Shown: positions 33,934 through 43,048 of the stretch, piece after piece
Layout: every line of letters starts with the position of its first letter
Numbering within the stretch: position 1 is the first letter of the stretch
Source of the DNA: Frigidibacter sp037095735
GTDB lineage: Bacteria > Pseudomonadota > Alphaproteobacteria > Rhodobacterales > Rhodobacteraceae
DNA length: 64,000 nt
Reading direction: 5' to 3'
Assembly: GCF_037095735.1 (NCBI RefSeq)
Contig: NZ_JBAWKD010000003.1
Location: forward strand, 186,001-250,000
The notes under the pieces: model-generated
Seen by the model: only the letters and a program-made list of their open reading frames with translations
Database searches by the model: none
What the model was told of the DNA's origin: nothing
Program-made: the position numbers and the translations under genes

Positions 33934-34029
33934 CGCCCGCTCCTCACGTGTCAGACGCACAACATGGGCGCTTGCGGAGCGCCTGCCAAGAGCGAACCCG
34001 CCGGAGCGACACGCCAGAGCGCGGGGGGG

Positions 34030-34091
34030 CCGCCGATCGGTACGCCATCGGTTCGAGGACCGATTGGCGGCGGGGGGCTCGCGAGCCCCCC
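34030..34091 (-). terminator. Double hairpin downstream of scpB
   Basis: Two structures lie side by side. A 12-bp stem pairs CCGCCGATCGGT (34030) with ACCGATTGGCGG (34059). A perfect 20-base palindrome of GGGGGGCTCG and its complement follows at 34072-34091. They sit 20-80 bases after the scpB stop. The second is a member of a hairpin type repeated at 39669. Confidence 0.55.
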
Positions 34092-34110
34092 GACCTGCCT
34101 CCAAAGCGCT

Positions 34111-34782
34111 TCAGTCCTCGAAGAGCTCCGACTGACCGGTCTGGTCCTCGGCCTCGGGTTCGTCCGCGTCGGGCAGGTCGAGCCCCGGCATTGGCCGGCT
34201 GTCCAGCAGCCCCGCCGCGCGCAGCTCCTTCAGCCCCGGCAGGTCGCGGGCGCTTTCCAACCCGAAATGATCGAGGAAGGTCTCGGTCACCACGAAGGTC
34301 ACCGGCCGCCCCGGCGTCATCCGCCGCCGGCCGAAGCGGATCCACTCCATCTCCAGCAGCTGGTCGACGGTGCCGCGGCTGACCGCGACGCCGCGGATCT
34401 CTTCGATCTCGGCGCGGGTCACCGGCTGGTGATAGGCGATGATCGCCAGCGTCTCGACCGCGGCGCGGCTCAGTTTCCGGCTTTCCACCACCTCGCGGAC
34501 CATCAGGTGGCCAAGGTCGGGCGCGGTGCGGAAGGCGTAGCCGTCGCCCACCTTCACCAGATGCACGCCGCGCCCGTGATAGCGGCGCATCAGATGCGCC
34601 ACCGCCTCGTGCGGGTCGCAGCCATGCGGCAGCCGTTTCACCAGCTCGGCCACGGTCACCGGCTCGCGCGCGGCGAACAGCACGGCCTCGACCATCCGCT
34701 CCTGCTCGCCCATCGGCGGCGCGGCAAAGAGCGAGCGTTCCTCGTCCGAAGACGGGCGTTGGGCGATGGGTTCGTTGGTCAC
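34111..34782 (-). CDS. scpB: Segregation and condensation protein B
   Basis: SMC-complex winged-helix subunit, 223 residues. Typical ScpB text: ERMVEAVLFAAREPVTVAEL, LSRAAVETLAIIAYHQPVTR, then AEIEEIRGVAVSRGTVDQLL and VTFVVTETFLDHFGL. An acidic C-terminal tail ends SELFED. The GTG start overlaps the scpA stop (GTGA), so the two subunits are translationally coupled. It functions with ScpA and SMC in chromosome compaction. Confidence 0.95.
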   Translation of the reverse strand: MTNEPIAQRPSSDEERSLFAAPPMGEQERMVEAVLFAAREPVTVAELVKRLPHGCDPHEAVAHLMRRYHGRGVHLVKVGDGYAFRTAPDLGHLMVREVVESRKLSRAAVETLAIIAYHQPVTRAEIEEIRGVAVSRGTVDQLLEMEWIRFGRRRMTPGRPVTFVVTETFLDHFGLESARDLPGLKELRAAGLLDSRPMPGLDLPDADEPEAEDQTGQSELFED

Positions 34783-35579
34783 GGGTCTTTCCGGCGCAGG
34801 CTGATCGGCGCGAAGGTGTCGGACTGTCTTATCTCGACCAGCCCGCGCTTGGCCAGTTCGAGCGAGGCCGCGAAGGTCGCCGCCGTGGCCGACCGCCGCC
34901 GGCGCGGGTCGCCGGTCCAGCCGTCGGGCAGATAGCTGACAAGGTCGGTCCAGTCGCCGGCGAAGCCGATCAGCCCGCGCATGCGTTCCAGCGCGTCGTC
35001 CATCGTGTAAAGGTCGCGCCGGTCGAAGGCATAGGGGCGGAACTCGTCGCGGGTGCGGATCCGGGCATAGGCCTGCATCAGGTCCAGAAGCGAGGCCGTC
35101 CAGCGGGTGCGCCGCGTCACCCCCTGCACCTCGGGCGCGCCGCGTTCGAAGAAGTCGCGCCCCTTCTGGTCGCGCGCCATCAGCCGCGCCGCGGCATCGC
35201 GCATCGCGGCCAGCCGTTCCAGCTGCCAGGCGAGGTGCCCGGCCAGATCCTCGGCGCTCGGCCCCTCGTCGCTGGGGTCTGGCGGCAGCAGCAGGCGCGA
35301 TTTCAGATAGGCGAGCCAAGCCGCCATCACCAGATAGTCGGCCGCCAGCTCGATCCTGAGTTCCTTGGCCTTGTCGACGAAGCGCAGATACTGCTCGGCC
35401 AGTTCGAGGACCGAGATCTTCATCAGGTCGACCTTCTGGCTGCGCGACAGCGCCAGCAGCAGGTCGAGCGGGCCCTCGTAGCCGTCGACCTCGACGATCA
35501 GCGCCTCGGCCGCGACCCTTTCGGCCACGCTCGTGCCCAGAACTTGGGCCAGCGGCAGTGTCCATTCGGTTTCGGCCAT
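34779..35579 (-). CDS. scpA: Segregation and condensation protein A
   Basis: Kleisin subunit of the SMC complex, 266 residues. The hallmark ALIVEVDGYEGPLDLLLALS is followed by VDLMKISVLELAEQYLRFVD and YLVMAAWLAYLKSRLLLPP. The ATG at 35577-35579 has GAGGAG 4 bases upstream. It lies 7 bases after nagZ and overlaps scpB by four bases, so nagZ-scpA-scpB read as one operon, probably with the SPOR protein gene and argS upstream. Confidence 0.95.
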   Translation of the reverse strand: MAETEWTLPLAQVLGTSVAERVAAEALIVEVDGYEGPLDLLLALSRSQKVDLMKISVLELAEQYLRFVDKAKELRIELAADYLVMAAWLAYLKSRLLLPPDPSDEGPSAEDLAGHLAWQLERLAAMRDAAARLMARDQKGRDFFERGAPEVQGVTRRTRWTASLLDLMQAYARIRTRDEFRPYAFDRRDLYTMDDALERMRGLIGFAGDWTDLVSYLPDGWTGDPRRRRSATAATFAASLELAKRGLVEIRQSDTFAPISLRRKDP

Positions 35580-35586
35580 GGGCTCC

Positions 35587-36573
35587 TCAACGCGCCAGAA
35601 GCGCCGAGAATTCGGCCTCTGCGGCCGCCATGTCAATGGGCGTGACCTGCCGCGCAGCCAGCGCCGCCGCGGCCCGGCGCGCAGCCTCGGGCGTCAGGCG
35701 CCCGGCGGCGGCGACCACGGGCGCAGCCTCTTCGGGCTTGCCGTTGCAGTGCAGCGCGATGTCGCAGCCCGCCGCGATCGCGCTCGCGGCACGGGTGCCG
35801 AAATCGCCCTCCAGCGCCTCCATCGACAGATCGTCGGTCATCAGAAGCCCGTCGCAGCCGATCTCGTCACGGATGATGCGGATCATCTCGGGGCTGGCGG
35901 TGGCGGGGCGCGCGGGGTCGATCGCCTCGAAGACGATATGGGCGGTCATCGCCATCGGCAGGTCGGCGATCGCGCGGAAGGCCGCGAAATCGCTGGCCGA
36001 CAGCGCGGCATGGCTGGCGGTGACCCGCGGCAGCGCCTTGTGGCTGTCGACCGTGGCGCGGCCATGCCCCGGCAGGTGCTTCGCCACCGGCAGCACGCCG
36101 CCTGCCAGCATCCCGTCCGCCGCGGCGCGGGCGGCGCGGCCCACGGTCGCGGCATCCTCGCCCAGACAGCGGTTGCGCAGGAAGGGATGCGTCTCGGGCC
36201 CCGCCACATCGGCGCAGGGCGCGCAATTCGCATCGATCCCCAGCGCGCGCAGCTCTTCGGCGATGATCCGGTAGCGCAGCCACATCGCGCGTTCGGACCC
36301 GCCGGTCGCGGCCATCTGATCGAGCGGCGGCAGCCATTCGCGCCACTGCGGCGCCCGCAGGCGCTGCACGCGCCCGCCCTCCTGATCGATCAGCACCGGC
36401 GCATCGCGGCCCACCGCCTCGCGCATCGACGCGGTCAGGCGGCGGATCTGCCCGGGCGTTTCGAGGTTGCGGGCGAAGACGATGAAGCCGAAGGGATCGG
36501 CCTCGCGGAAGAAGGCGGCCTCAGAGGCCGACAGTTCGGGGCCGAGGCAGCCAAGGATCGTCGCACCGGTCAT
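35587..36573 (-). CDS. nagZ: Beta-N-acetylhexosaminidase NagZ (GH3)
   Basis: Cytoplasmic peptidoglycan-recycling glycosidase, 328 residues, that removes GlcNAc from anhydro-muropeptides. Features: DPFGFIVFARNLETPGQIRR, PVLIDQEGGRVQRLR, the GH3 motif KHLPGHGRATVDSH with the NagZ-type catalytic His, and the nucleophile in CDGLLMTDDLSMEAL. It precedes scpA by 7 bases. Conservation of nagZ-scpAB order is common in this group. Confidence 0.96.
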   Translation of the reverse strand: MTGATILGCLGPELSASEAAFFREADPFGFIVFARNLETPGQIRRLTASMREAVGRDAPVLIDQEGGRVQRLRAPQWREWLPPLDQMAATGGSERAMWLRYRIIAEELRALGIDANCAPCADVAGPETHPFLRNRCLGEDAATVGRAARAAADGMLAGGVLPVAKHLPGHGRATVDSHKALPRVTASHAALSASDFAAFRAIADLPMAMTAHIVFEAIDPARPATASPEMIRIIRDEIGCDGLLMTDDLSMEALEGDFGTRAASAIAAGCDIALHCNGKPEEAAPVVAAAGRLTPEAARRAAAALAARQVTPIDMAAAEAEFSALLAR

Positions 36574-36588
36574 CTCAGGCCCGACCCG

Positions 36589-37716
36589 TCAGCGGATCGT
36601 GACCGGCACGCATTGCATGTCGGTCGACAGCGCCGCGCAGAAGCCGCGGGTGTCCGCGTCGGTCTCGAACCCCTCGGCGCGCAGCCGGTAGAAGTTGCGC
36701 CCGGCGCTTTCCGCGGCCTGGATCACCTGCCCCTTGCCGGTGAAGAGCGCGCCGTATTCCAGCGCCAGCTTGTTCCAGGCCGATTTCGCCGCCTCTTCGG
36801 TCTCGAAGGCGCCCAGCTGCGCCAGCCGCGTGCCCACGGTCAGCGAGGCCGGATCGACCGCGCGCACCGGCGGCGGCGCGGTCGGCGCCGCGACCCGAAG
36901 CGAGCCGGGCTTGGCATGCGGGCGCAGCGATTTCGACACGCCCGGAACGCTGGTCGGGATCGTCTGGATCGCCATCGCCACGGCCCCTTCGATGCCCGAG
37001 ACGGTCGGCGCATCAAGGATCGGCTCGGCGGCCTCTTCCGGCAGCGGCTCCTGCATGGTCTTACCGCGCAGCGCGACCTGATCGATCTGCGCCACGGTGC
37101 CGCGCGCGGTCAGCGGGCCAGAGGCCTCGCCCTCGAGCGCGCCCATCGTCAGGTCGGCATCGGCAAGCGCCTCGGGCTGCGGCGCAAGGCGCAGCCGGTC
37201 CGAGGTCGGGGTCGCCTCGCCGGTCGCGGCCACGTCATTGACGGCCAGACCGGTGTGCTCGGCCAGCTGGCCGCCCGGGTCCTCCGGCGCGATCCGGGCC
37301 GGGCCCTCGATCGCGCGGATCACCGGCACGCCGGTCACGTCACGCACCGCCAGCTTGTAGCCCCAGACCCCCAGACCCAGGATCAACGCCAGCGAGGTCA
37401 GCGCGCCCGCGCCATTGACCAGCTTCTGCGCCTTCTGGGCATACAGCGACTGCGGCACCGGCTCTTGCCAGGTCTCGGCCTCGTAGCCCTGGTAATATTG
37501 CTGGTCGTCGTCCTGCGGCGCGCCGTAGCCATAGGGCTGGCCCTGCATGTCCGGCGCCTCGGCATAGTCGTCCCACTCGGGATCGGCGGCCTGCGGGTTG
37601 CGGTAATGATGGGGATAGCTCGGCTGGTCGAGCCGCGCATGGCTGGCCGATCGCTGATCCGACCCGCGCCGGATCCTGCTGGTCGCCGGGCCGAAGGCCC
37701 TCGTCTCTGCCGCCAT
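36589..37716 (-). CDS. SPOR-domain membrane protein
   Basis: Bitopic envelope protein of 375 residues. A Gln/Tyr/Asp-rich cytoplasmic region (residues 1 to about 95) precedes one TM helix (ALTSLALILGLGVWGYKLAV). A long periplasmic linker follows, then a C-terminal SPOR domain: GTRLAQLGAFETEEAAKSAW and FYRLRAEGFETDADTRGFC. SPOR domains bind denuded septal glycan, so a division-site role is likely. The ATG at 37714-37716 replaces a start 15 codons upstream. It sits between argS and nagZ. Confidence 0.9.
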   Translation of the reverse strand: MAAETRAFGPATSRIRRGSDQRSASHARLDQPSYPHHYRNPQAADPEWDDYAEAPDMQGQPYGYGAPQDDDQQYYQGYEAETWQEPVPQSLYAQKAQKLVNGAGALTSLALILGLGVWGYKLAVRDVTGVPVIRAIEGPARIAPEDPGGQLAEHTGLAVNDVAATGEATPTSDRLRLAPQPEALADADLTMGALEGEASGPLTARGTVAQIDQVALRGKTMQEPLPEEAAEPILDAPTVSGIEGAVAMAIQTIPTSVPGVSKSLRPHAKPGSLRVAAPTAPPPVRAVDPASLTVGTRLAQLGAFETEEAAKSAWNKLALEYGALFTGKGQVIQAAESAGRNFYRLRAEGFETDADTRGFCAALSTDMQCVPVTIR

Positions 37717-37836
37717 GTCCTGCCGCCTCGCCCAACGGACGGCTTCGGGCCAAGCCCGCACCGCCTCTCTGCCTGCCTCGTTCGTCCCCGCGCCCGTCTG
37801 ACGGGGCGCGTGAGAGCCTGTCCGCGCGTCGGGTGC

Positions 37837-39579
37837 TTAGCGCATCTCTTCGGCGGGGGTCACGCCAAGGATACCAAGGCCGGCGGAAATCACAACCGCC
37901 GCGGCCCGCGCCTGGGCGATTTTCGCCTGCGATACCGCCGCATCGTCCTGCAGGAAACGCAGCGCGGTCTCGTCATTGCCGCGGTTCCACAGCGAATGCA
38001 GGTCCGAGGCCAGTTCATACAGGTAGAAGGCGATGCGATGCGGCTCGTTCGAACGCGCCGCGATCTCGACGAGTCGCGGCCATTCCGCGATCTTGCGCGC
38101 CAGCTCCAGCTCGGCCGGATGGGTGTTGTCCTCGATCCGCGCCGCGGCCAGCGTCGCGTCGGCGGCGTCGATCCCGGCCTCGCGCGCCTTGCGCAGGACG
38201 CTCGCCACGCGGGCATGGGCGTATTGCACGTAGAAGACCGGGTTGTCCTTCGACTGCTCCAGCACCTTGTCGAAGTCGAAATCCAGCGCCGCGTCGTTCT
38301 TGCGGGTCAGCATCACGAAGCGGGTCACGTCGGCGCCCGCCTGCTCGACCACGTCGCGCAGGGTGACGAAGGTGCCGGCGCGCTTCGACATCTTGAAGGG
38401 CTCGCCGTTCTTGAACAGCTTCACCAGCTGGATCAGCTTGATGTCGAGCGGCACCCGGTTTTCCGACAGCGCCGCGACGGCGGCCTTCATCCGCTTGACG
38501 TAGCCGCCGTGATCGGCGCCGAAGACGTCGATCAGCTGCGCGAAGCCGCGGCTGACCTTGTCGTAGTGATAGGCGATGTCGGGCGCGAAATAGGTCCAGG
38601 CCCCGTCCGACTTCATCACCGGCCGGTCCACGTCGTCGCCATAGGCGGTCGAGCGGAACAGGGTCTGCTCGCGCTCTTCCCAGTCCTCGGGCAGCTTGCC
38701 CTTCGGCGGTTCCAGCACGCCCTCGTAGATCAGGCCCTTGGCGCGCAGCGCCTCCAGCGCGGCCTCGATCTTGCCGGTGCCGTACAGCGCCTTCTCGGAC
38801 GAATAGACGTCCATCTTCACGCCCAGCAGCGCCAGATCCTCGCGGATCATGCCCATCATCTCGGCGGTGGCGAACTCGCGGATCTCGGCCAGCCACTCGG
38901 CCTCGGGCCTGTCCAGCAGGCTGGTCCCGTACCTGGCCTTCAGCGCCTCGCCGACCGGGATCAGGTAGTCGCCGGGATAGAGGCCCTCGCGGATCTCGGG
39001 CTCCAGCCCGTTGGCCTCGCGGTAGCGCTCGTAGGCCGAGCGTGCCAGCACGTCGACCTGCGCGCCGCCGTCGTTGATGTAGTATTCGCGGGTGACATCA
39101 TAGCCTGCGAAGTCCAGCAGGCCCGCCAGCGCATCGCCGAAGACCGCGCCGCGGGTATGGCCCACATGCATCGGCCCCGTCGGGTTGGCCGAGACGAACT
39201 CGACGTTGACCTTCTCGCGCCCGCCCATGGCCGAGCGGCCGAAATCGCGGCCCTGCGCCAGCGCGGCACGGATCACGCCCGACCACACCCCCGGTTGCAG
39301 CCGCAGGTTCAGGAAGCCCGGCCCCGCCACCTCGGCCAGCGCGATGCGGTCGTCGGCGCTCAGCCGGGCGGCCAGCGCCTCGGCGATGGCGCGCGGCGGC
39401 TGGCCCGCGGGCTTCGCCAGCACCATCGCGGCATTGGTCGCCATGTCCCCATGCGCGGCATCGCGCGGCGGCTCGACGGCCACGTTGGACATGTCGAGCC
39501 CTTCGGGCAGGTCGCCCGCGGCCACCATCGCCTCCAGCGCCGAGATCACCGCGACGCGGATGTCGGAAAACAGGTTCAT
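37837..39579 (-). CDS. argS: Arginine--tRNA ligase
   Basis: Class I synthetase of 580 residues. An N-terminal tRNA D-loop recognition domain (to about 110) precedes the HIGH motif in SANPTGPMHVGHTRGAVFGD. FKMSKRAGTFVTLRD is the KMSKS-equivalent, and the anticodon-binding helical domain ends near LGVTPAEEMR. The start ATG fits the family. It is first in the argS-SPOR-nagZ-scpAB direction. Confidence 0.98.
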   Translation of the reverse strand: MNLFSDIRVAVISALEAMVAAGDLPEGLDMSNVAVEPPRDAAHGDMATNAAMVLAKPAGQPPRAIAEALAARLSADDRIALAEVAGPGFLNLRLQPGVWSGVIRAALAQGRDFGRSAMGGREKVNVEFVSANPTGPMHVGHTRGAVFGDALAGLLDFAGYDVTREYYINDGGAQVDVLARSAYERYREANGLEPEIREGLYPGDYLIPVGEALKARYGTSLLDRPEAEWLAEIREFATAEMMGMIREDLALLGVKMDVYSSEKALYGTGKIEAALEALRAKGLIYEGVLEPPKGKLPEDWEEREQTLFRSTAYGDDVDRPVMKSDGAWTYFAPDIAYHYDKVSRGFAQLIDVFGADHGGYVKRMKAAVAALSENRVPLDIKLIQLVKLFKNGEPFKMSKRAGTFVTLRDVVEQAGADVTRFVMLTRKNDAALDFDFDKVLEQSKDNPVFYVQYAHARVASVLRKAREAGIDAADATLAAARIEDNTHPAELELARKIAEWPRLVEIAARSNEPHRIAFYLYELASDLHSLWNRGNDETALRFLQDDAAVSQAKIAQARAAAVVISAGLGILGVTPAEEMR

Positions 39580-39668
39580 GCTCTATCCCCTTGCTGGGCA
39601 CGGGGGATGCCAGACCGGCACCGCGGCGTCAATGCCGCGCGGCACCCCCGGCAGGGGCACCCGGACGC

Positions 39669-39691
39669 GGGGGGGCCTCGCAGGCCCCCCC
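39669..39691 (-). terminator. Hairpin after the FAD monooxygenase gene
   Basis: GGGGGGGCCT and AGGCCCCCCC form a perfect 10-bp stem around CGC, 14 bases after the monooxygenase stop. The plus-strand continuation CGACCTGCC is shared with the hairpin at 34072, marking a repeated element. Confidence 0.6.
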
Positions 39692-39704
39692 GACCTGCCG
39701 ACCG

Positions 39705-40916
39705 TCACGCCGCCCGGGTCACGTCATGCCCGTAGATCCAGTCGAACCGCCCGATCAGCCGCGAGGGCGCGATCCGGCCGGCAGTTCCCAGCGCCAGATG
39801 CGCCGCCCGCCGCACCGGTCCGCTCAGGTGATAGGCCCGCGCATTGCGCGAGGCGGCATCGACGATCCGGGCGCAGCGCGGCGCCCGCGCGGCCTGCCAG
39901 CCGCCCAAACTGCCCGCCACATCGCCGCCAAGTCCCGCCTCCAGCGCCTGCACCAGCGTCCAGGCATCCTCGAGCCCCATCGAGGCCCCCTGTGCCAGAA
40001 ACGGCAGCGTCGGATGCGCGGCATCGCCAAGGATCGCCACCGCCCAAGGCCCGGTCGCCCCCTGCCCCACCCGATGCCAGACACGTGCCACCGGATGCCG
40101 GAACAGCCCCCACAGCTTCACGTCCTCGACCTGGTCGAGCCAGCCGCGCACCCGCGGCGCGTATCCGGCAAAGGCCGCGCGCAGGTTCGCCGGATCATCG
40201 GCCAGCGACCAGCTTTCCTCGACCCAGGTCCGACGCTCCTCGACCGCGACGATGTTGCGTAGGCTGCCGCCGCGCAGCGGATAGCTGACAAGATGCCGCC
40301 CCGGCCCCATGTGCACCTCGGCCACCGCGGGGTCGCCGGGTTCGGCCGGGATCACCGCGCGCCAGGCGCAGTGATGGGTGAAGAACGGCGCCACCGCCCC
40401 GTTCAGCGCCGCGCGCAGCCGCGAATGCAGCCCGTCAGCCCCGATCAGCAGCGGGCAGGCGATCCGCGCGCCCTGCGCGGTGACGATCTCGGGCCCGTCC
40501 TCGCCCAGCCGGATCTCGTCGGCCTTCTGCAGGAAGCGCATCTGCACGCCGGCATCGCGCGCGCCCTCGGCCAAGAGCGCGATCAGGTCGGCGCGGTGCA
40601 CGAAGCGGTAGGCCTCGCCCGGTCGCAGCCGCGCAAGGTCCATCCGCACCACCCGCCGCCCGCGCGGCCCGTCATGCAGCTCGACCGCCTCGGCGCGCAG
40701 CCCCGCCGCCTCGAGCGGCGCCGACAGCCCCAGCGCCCCCAGCACCACCGCGCCGTTCGGGCTGACCTGCAGCCCGGCGCCGACCTCGCCGATCTCGGGC
40801 GCCTGCTCCAGCACCGTGACCTCGGCCCCGCGCAGCGCCAGCGCCCGCGCCACCGCCAGCCCGGCGATCCCCGCCCCCAGCACCGTCACCGCGCGCCCGT
40901 CCAGACCGCCCATCAT
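39705..40916 (-). CDS. FAD-dependent monooxygenase (salicylate hydroxylase / UbiH-like)
   Basis: Group A flavoprotein hydroxylase of 403 residues. The Rossmann motif is VLGAGIAGLAVARALALRG, the DG motif LLIGADGLHSRLR, and the GD motif ILGDAAHPTLPFLAQGASMG. The closest general type is salicylate or 6-hydroxynicotinate 3-monooxygenase; the substrate cannot be fixed and no aromatic-degradation genes are nearby. Two adjacent ATGs (40914 and 40911) could start it; AGAGGGG lies upstream. Confidence 0.88.
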   Translation of the reverse strand: MMGGLDGRAVTVLGAGIAGLAVARALALRGAEVTVLEQAPEIGEVGAGLQVSPNGAVVLGALGLSAPLEAAGLRAEAVELHDGPRGRRVVRMDLARLRPGEAYRFVHRADLIALLAEGARDAGVQMRFLQKADEIRLGEDGPEIVTAQGARIACPLLIGADGLHSRLRAALNGAVAPFFTHHCAWRAVIPAEPGDPAVAEVHMGPGRHLVSYPLRGGSLRNIVAVEERRTWVEESWSLADDPANLRAAFAGYAPRVRGWLDQVEDVKLWGLFRHPVARVWHRVGQGATGPWAVAILGDAAHPTLPFLAQGASMGLEDAWTLVQALEAGLGGDVAGSLGGWQAARAPRCARIVDAASRNARAYHLSGPVRRAAHLALGTAGRIAPSRLIGRFDWIYGHDVTRAA

Positions 40917-41016
40917 CGTCCCGTCGTCCCCTCTGTCCGGCGTTTCACGCGGCACCCGCGCAAACCCGTCGCCGCCAGATCCGAAAAAGCACCGCACCCA
41001 AACCAAACCACCGCAA

Positions 41017-41046
41017 ACGAAAACACCGGGGCCAGCGGCCCCGGTG
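41017..41046 (-). terminator. dksA terminator
   Basis: CACCGGGGCC and GGCCCCGGTG pair around a three-base loop, followed on the minus strand by TTTTCG, 48 bases after dksA. Confidence 0.8.
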
Positions 41047-41094
41047 CCTCAAGATCCTGTCCGAAGATCACCGCCGCGGCTCGTGCGTCGCGGC

Positions 41095-41517
41095 TCAGTC
41101 GTCCCGGTGCACGCGCTCGCGCCGCTCGTGGCGCTCCTGCGCCTCCAGCGTCATCGTCGCAATCGGGCGCGCGTCCAGCCGCTTGAGGCTGATCGGCTCG
41201 CCGGTCATCTCGCAATAGCCGTATTCGCCGTTCTCGATCCGCCGCAGCGCAGAATCGATCTTCGACACCAGCTTGCGCTGCCGGTCGCGGGTCCGCAGCT
41301 CCAGCGCCCGGTCGGTCTCTTCCGAGGCGCGGTCGGCGATGTCGGGAACGTTGCGGGCCGAGTCCTGCAGGCCCTCCAGCGTCTCTGCCGACTGATCGAG
41401 GAGTTCCTGCTTCCAGACCAGAAGCTTGCGCCGGAAATATTCCAGCTGCCGTTCGTTCATGAACGGCTCGTCTTCCGCCGGGCGGTAGTCCTCGGGAAGA
41501 AAGACCTCTGCCTTCAT
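41095..41517 (-). CDS. dksA: RNA polymerase-binding factor DksA, single-cysteine type
   Basis: Secondary-channel factor working with ppGpp, 140 residues from MKAEVFLPEDYRPAEDEPFM. The coiled-coil tip DIADRASEETDRALELRTRD contains the essential D-x-x-D-x-A-S pattern. The zinc-finger region EYGYCEMTGEPISLKRLDAR keeps only one of the four cysteines, as described for Rhodobacter sphaeroides DksA. Start choice: GGAGGA precedes the ATG at 41517; an in-frame ATG at 41568 with AAGGAGAG would add 17 residues and remains possible. Single gene with a strong terminator. Confidence 0.95.
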   Translation of the reverse strand: MKAEVFLPEDYRPAEDEPFMNERQLEYFRRKLLVWKQELLDQSAETLEGLQDSARNVPDIADRASEETDRALELRTRDRQRKLVSKIDSALRRIENGEYGYCEMTGEPISLKRLDARPIATMTLEAQERHERRERVHRDD

Positions 41518-41698
41518 CTCACCTTCCTCCTTACCGTCGGAACCGCTTAGGGGATCGTACTGGGACATGCGGCTCTCCTTGGCGCGTTCCATAGCGAATG
41601 CGCGGCGGCTTGTCACCATCCTTGCCGCGCCCTTGCGGCGATTTGGTGGCGCGTCTAGGCTCTGCCTCTAGATAAGGCGCAGCTTGTCGGAAAACTGG

Positions 41699-42541
<843 letters not shown>

Positions 42542-42547
42542 GGGGCC

Positions 42548-42973
42548 TCAGCCCCGCAGCGGGCGGCTGCCGAGATCTTCGAAGAAGCGCAGCAGGTAGC
42601 CGTCGGGATCGGCGACCATGAACTGCCGGTTGCCGGCCTCGCGGTCGTCGATACGGTACCACTTCTCTTCCGGCGGCAGGAACAGCGGATGCCCGGCCCG
42701 CGCCAGCGCCGCCAGCATCGGGGCCAGCGCTTCGACCCGGATCTGCAGGTTCAGCCCGCGCCCGAACGGCGGGGCCTCCGGCAGATGGCCGCCGTCGAAA
42801 TCGCGCCCGGTCCCGATCTGGTCCAGCATCAGCTCGGCCTCGCCCAGCGAAAGATAGCAGAACCCCTCCTCGGGCCGTTCGTAGCGGCACTGGAACCCCA
42901 GCACCCCGCAGTAGAACGCCCGCGACCGCTGCCAGTCCGACACGGCGAATTCCGGCACCAGAGCATTTCCCAA
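42548..42973 (-). CDS. VOC-family protein (glyoxalase/bleomycin-resistance fold)
   Basis: A 141-residue vicinal-oxygen-chelate protein with two beta-alpha-beta-beta-beta repeats: LVPEFAVSDWQRSRAFYCGV and LGFQCRYERPEEGFCYLSL, then LNLQIRVEALAPMLAALA and NRQFMVADPDGYLLRFFEDL. Members bind or sequester drugs (bleomycin) or act as dioxygenases and isomerases; no function is assigned. The start is a TTG with GGGGGA upstream; an internal GTG five codons later is possible. It converges on the MoxR gene with 6 bases between. Confidence 0.85.
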   Translation of the reverse strand: MGNALVPEFAVSDWQRSRAFYCGVLGFQCRYERPEEGFCYLSLGEAELMLDQIGTGRDFDGGHLPEAPPFGRGLNLQIRVEALAPMLAALARAGHPLFLPPEEKWYRIDDREAGNRQFMVADPDGYLLRFFEDLGSRPLRG

Positions 42974-43048
42974 GACGCATCCCCCGCGGTCGATGCGCCC
43001 TGCCTGCCCGCGATCCGCGGCGCATTCAAGCCCCGGAGGAAAGACGCC

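Noticed and set aside
34042..34070. GGTTCGAGGACC, reminiscent of a tRNA T-arm
   Set aside because: No acceptor stem, anticodon arm or CCA end around it; it is the loop and arm of a hairpin.
35533..39735. 1400-codon plus-strand frame over nagZ, SPOR gene and argS
   Set aside because: Shadow of well-defined minus-strand genes; composition is Arg/Gly/His-rich noise.
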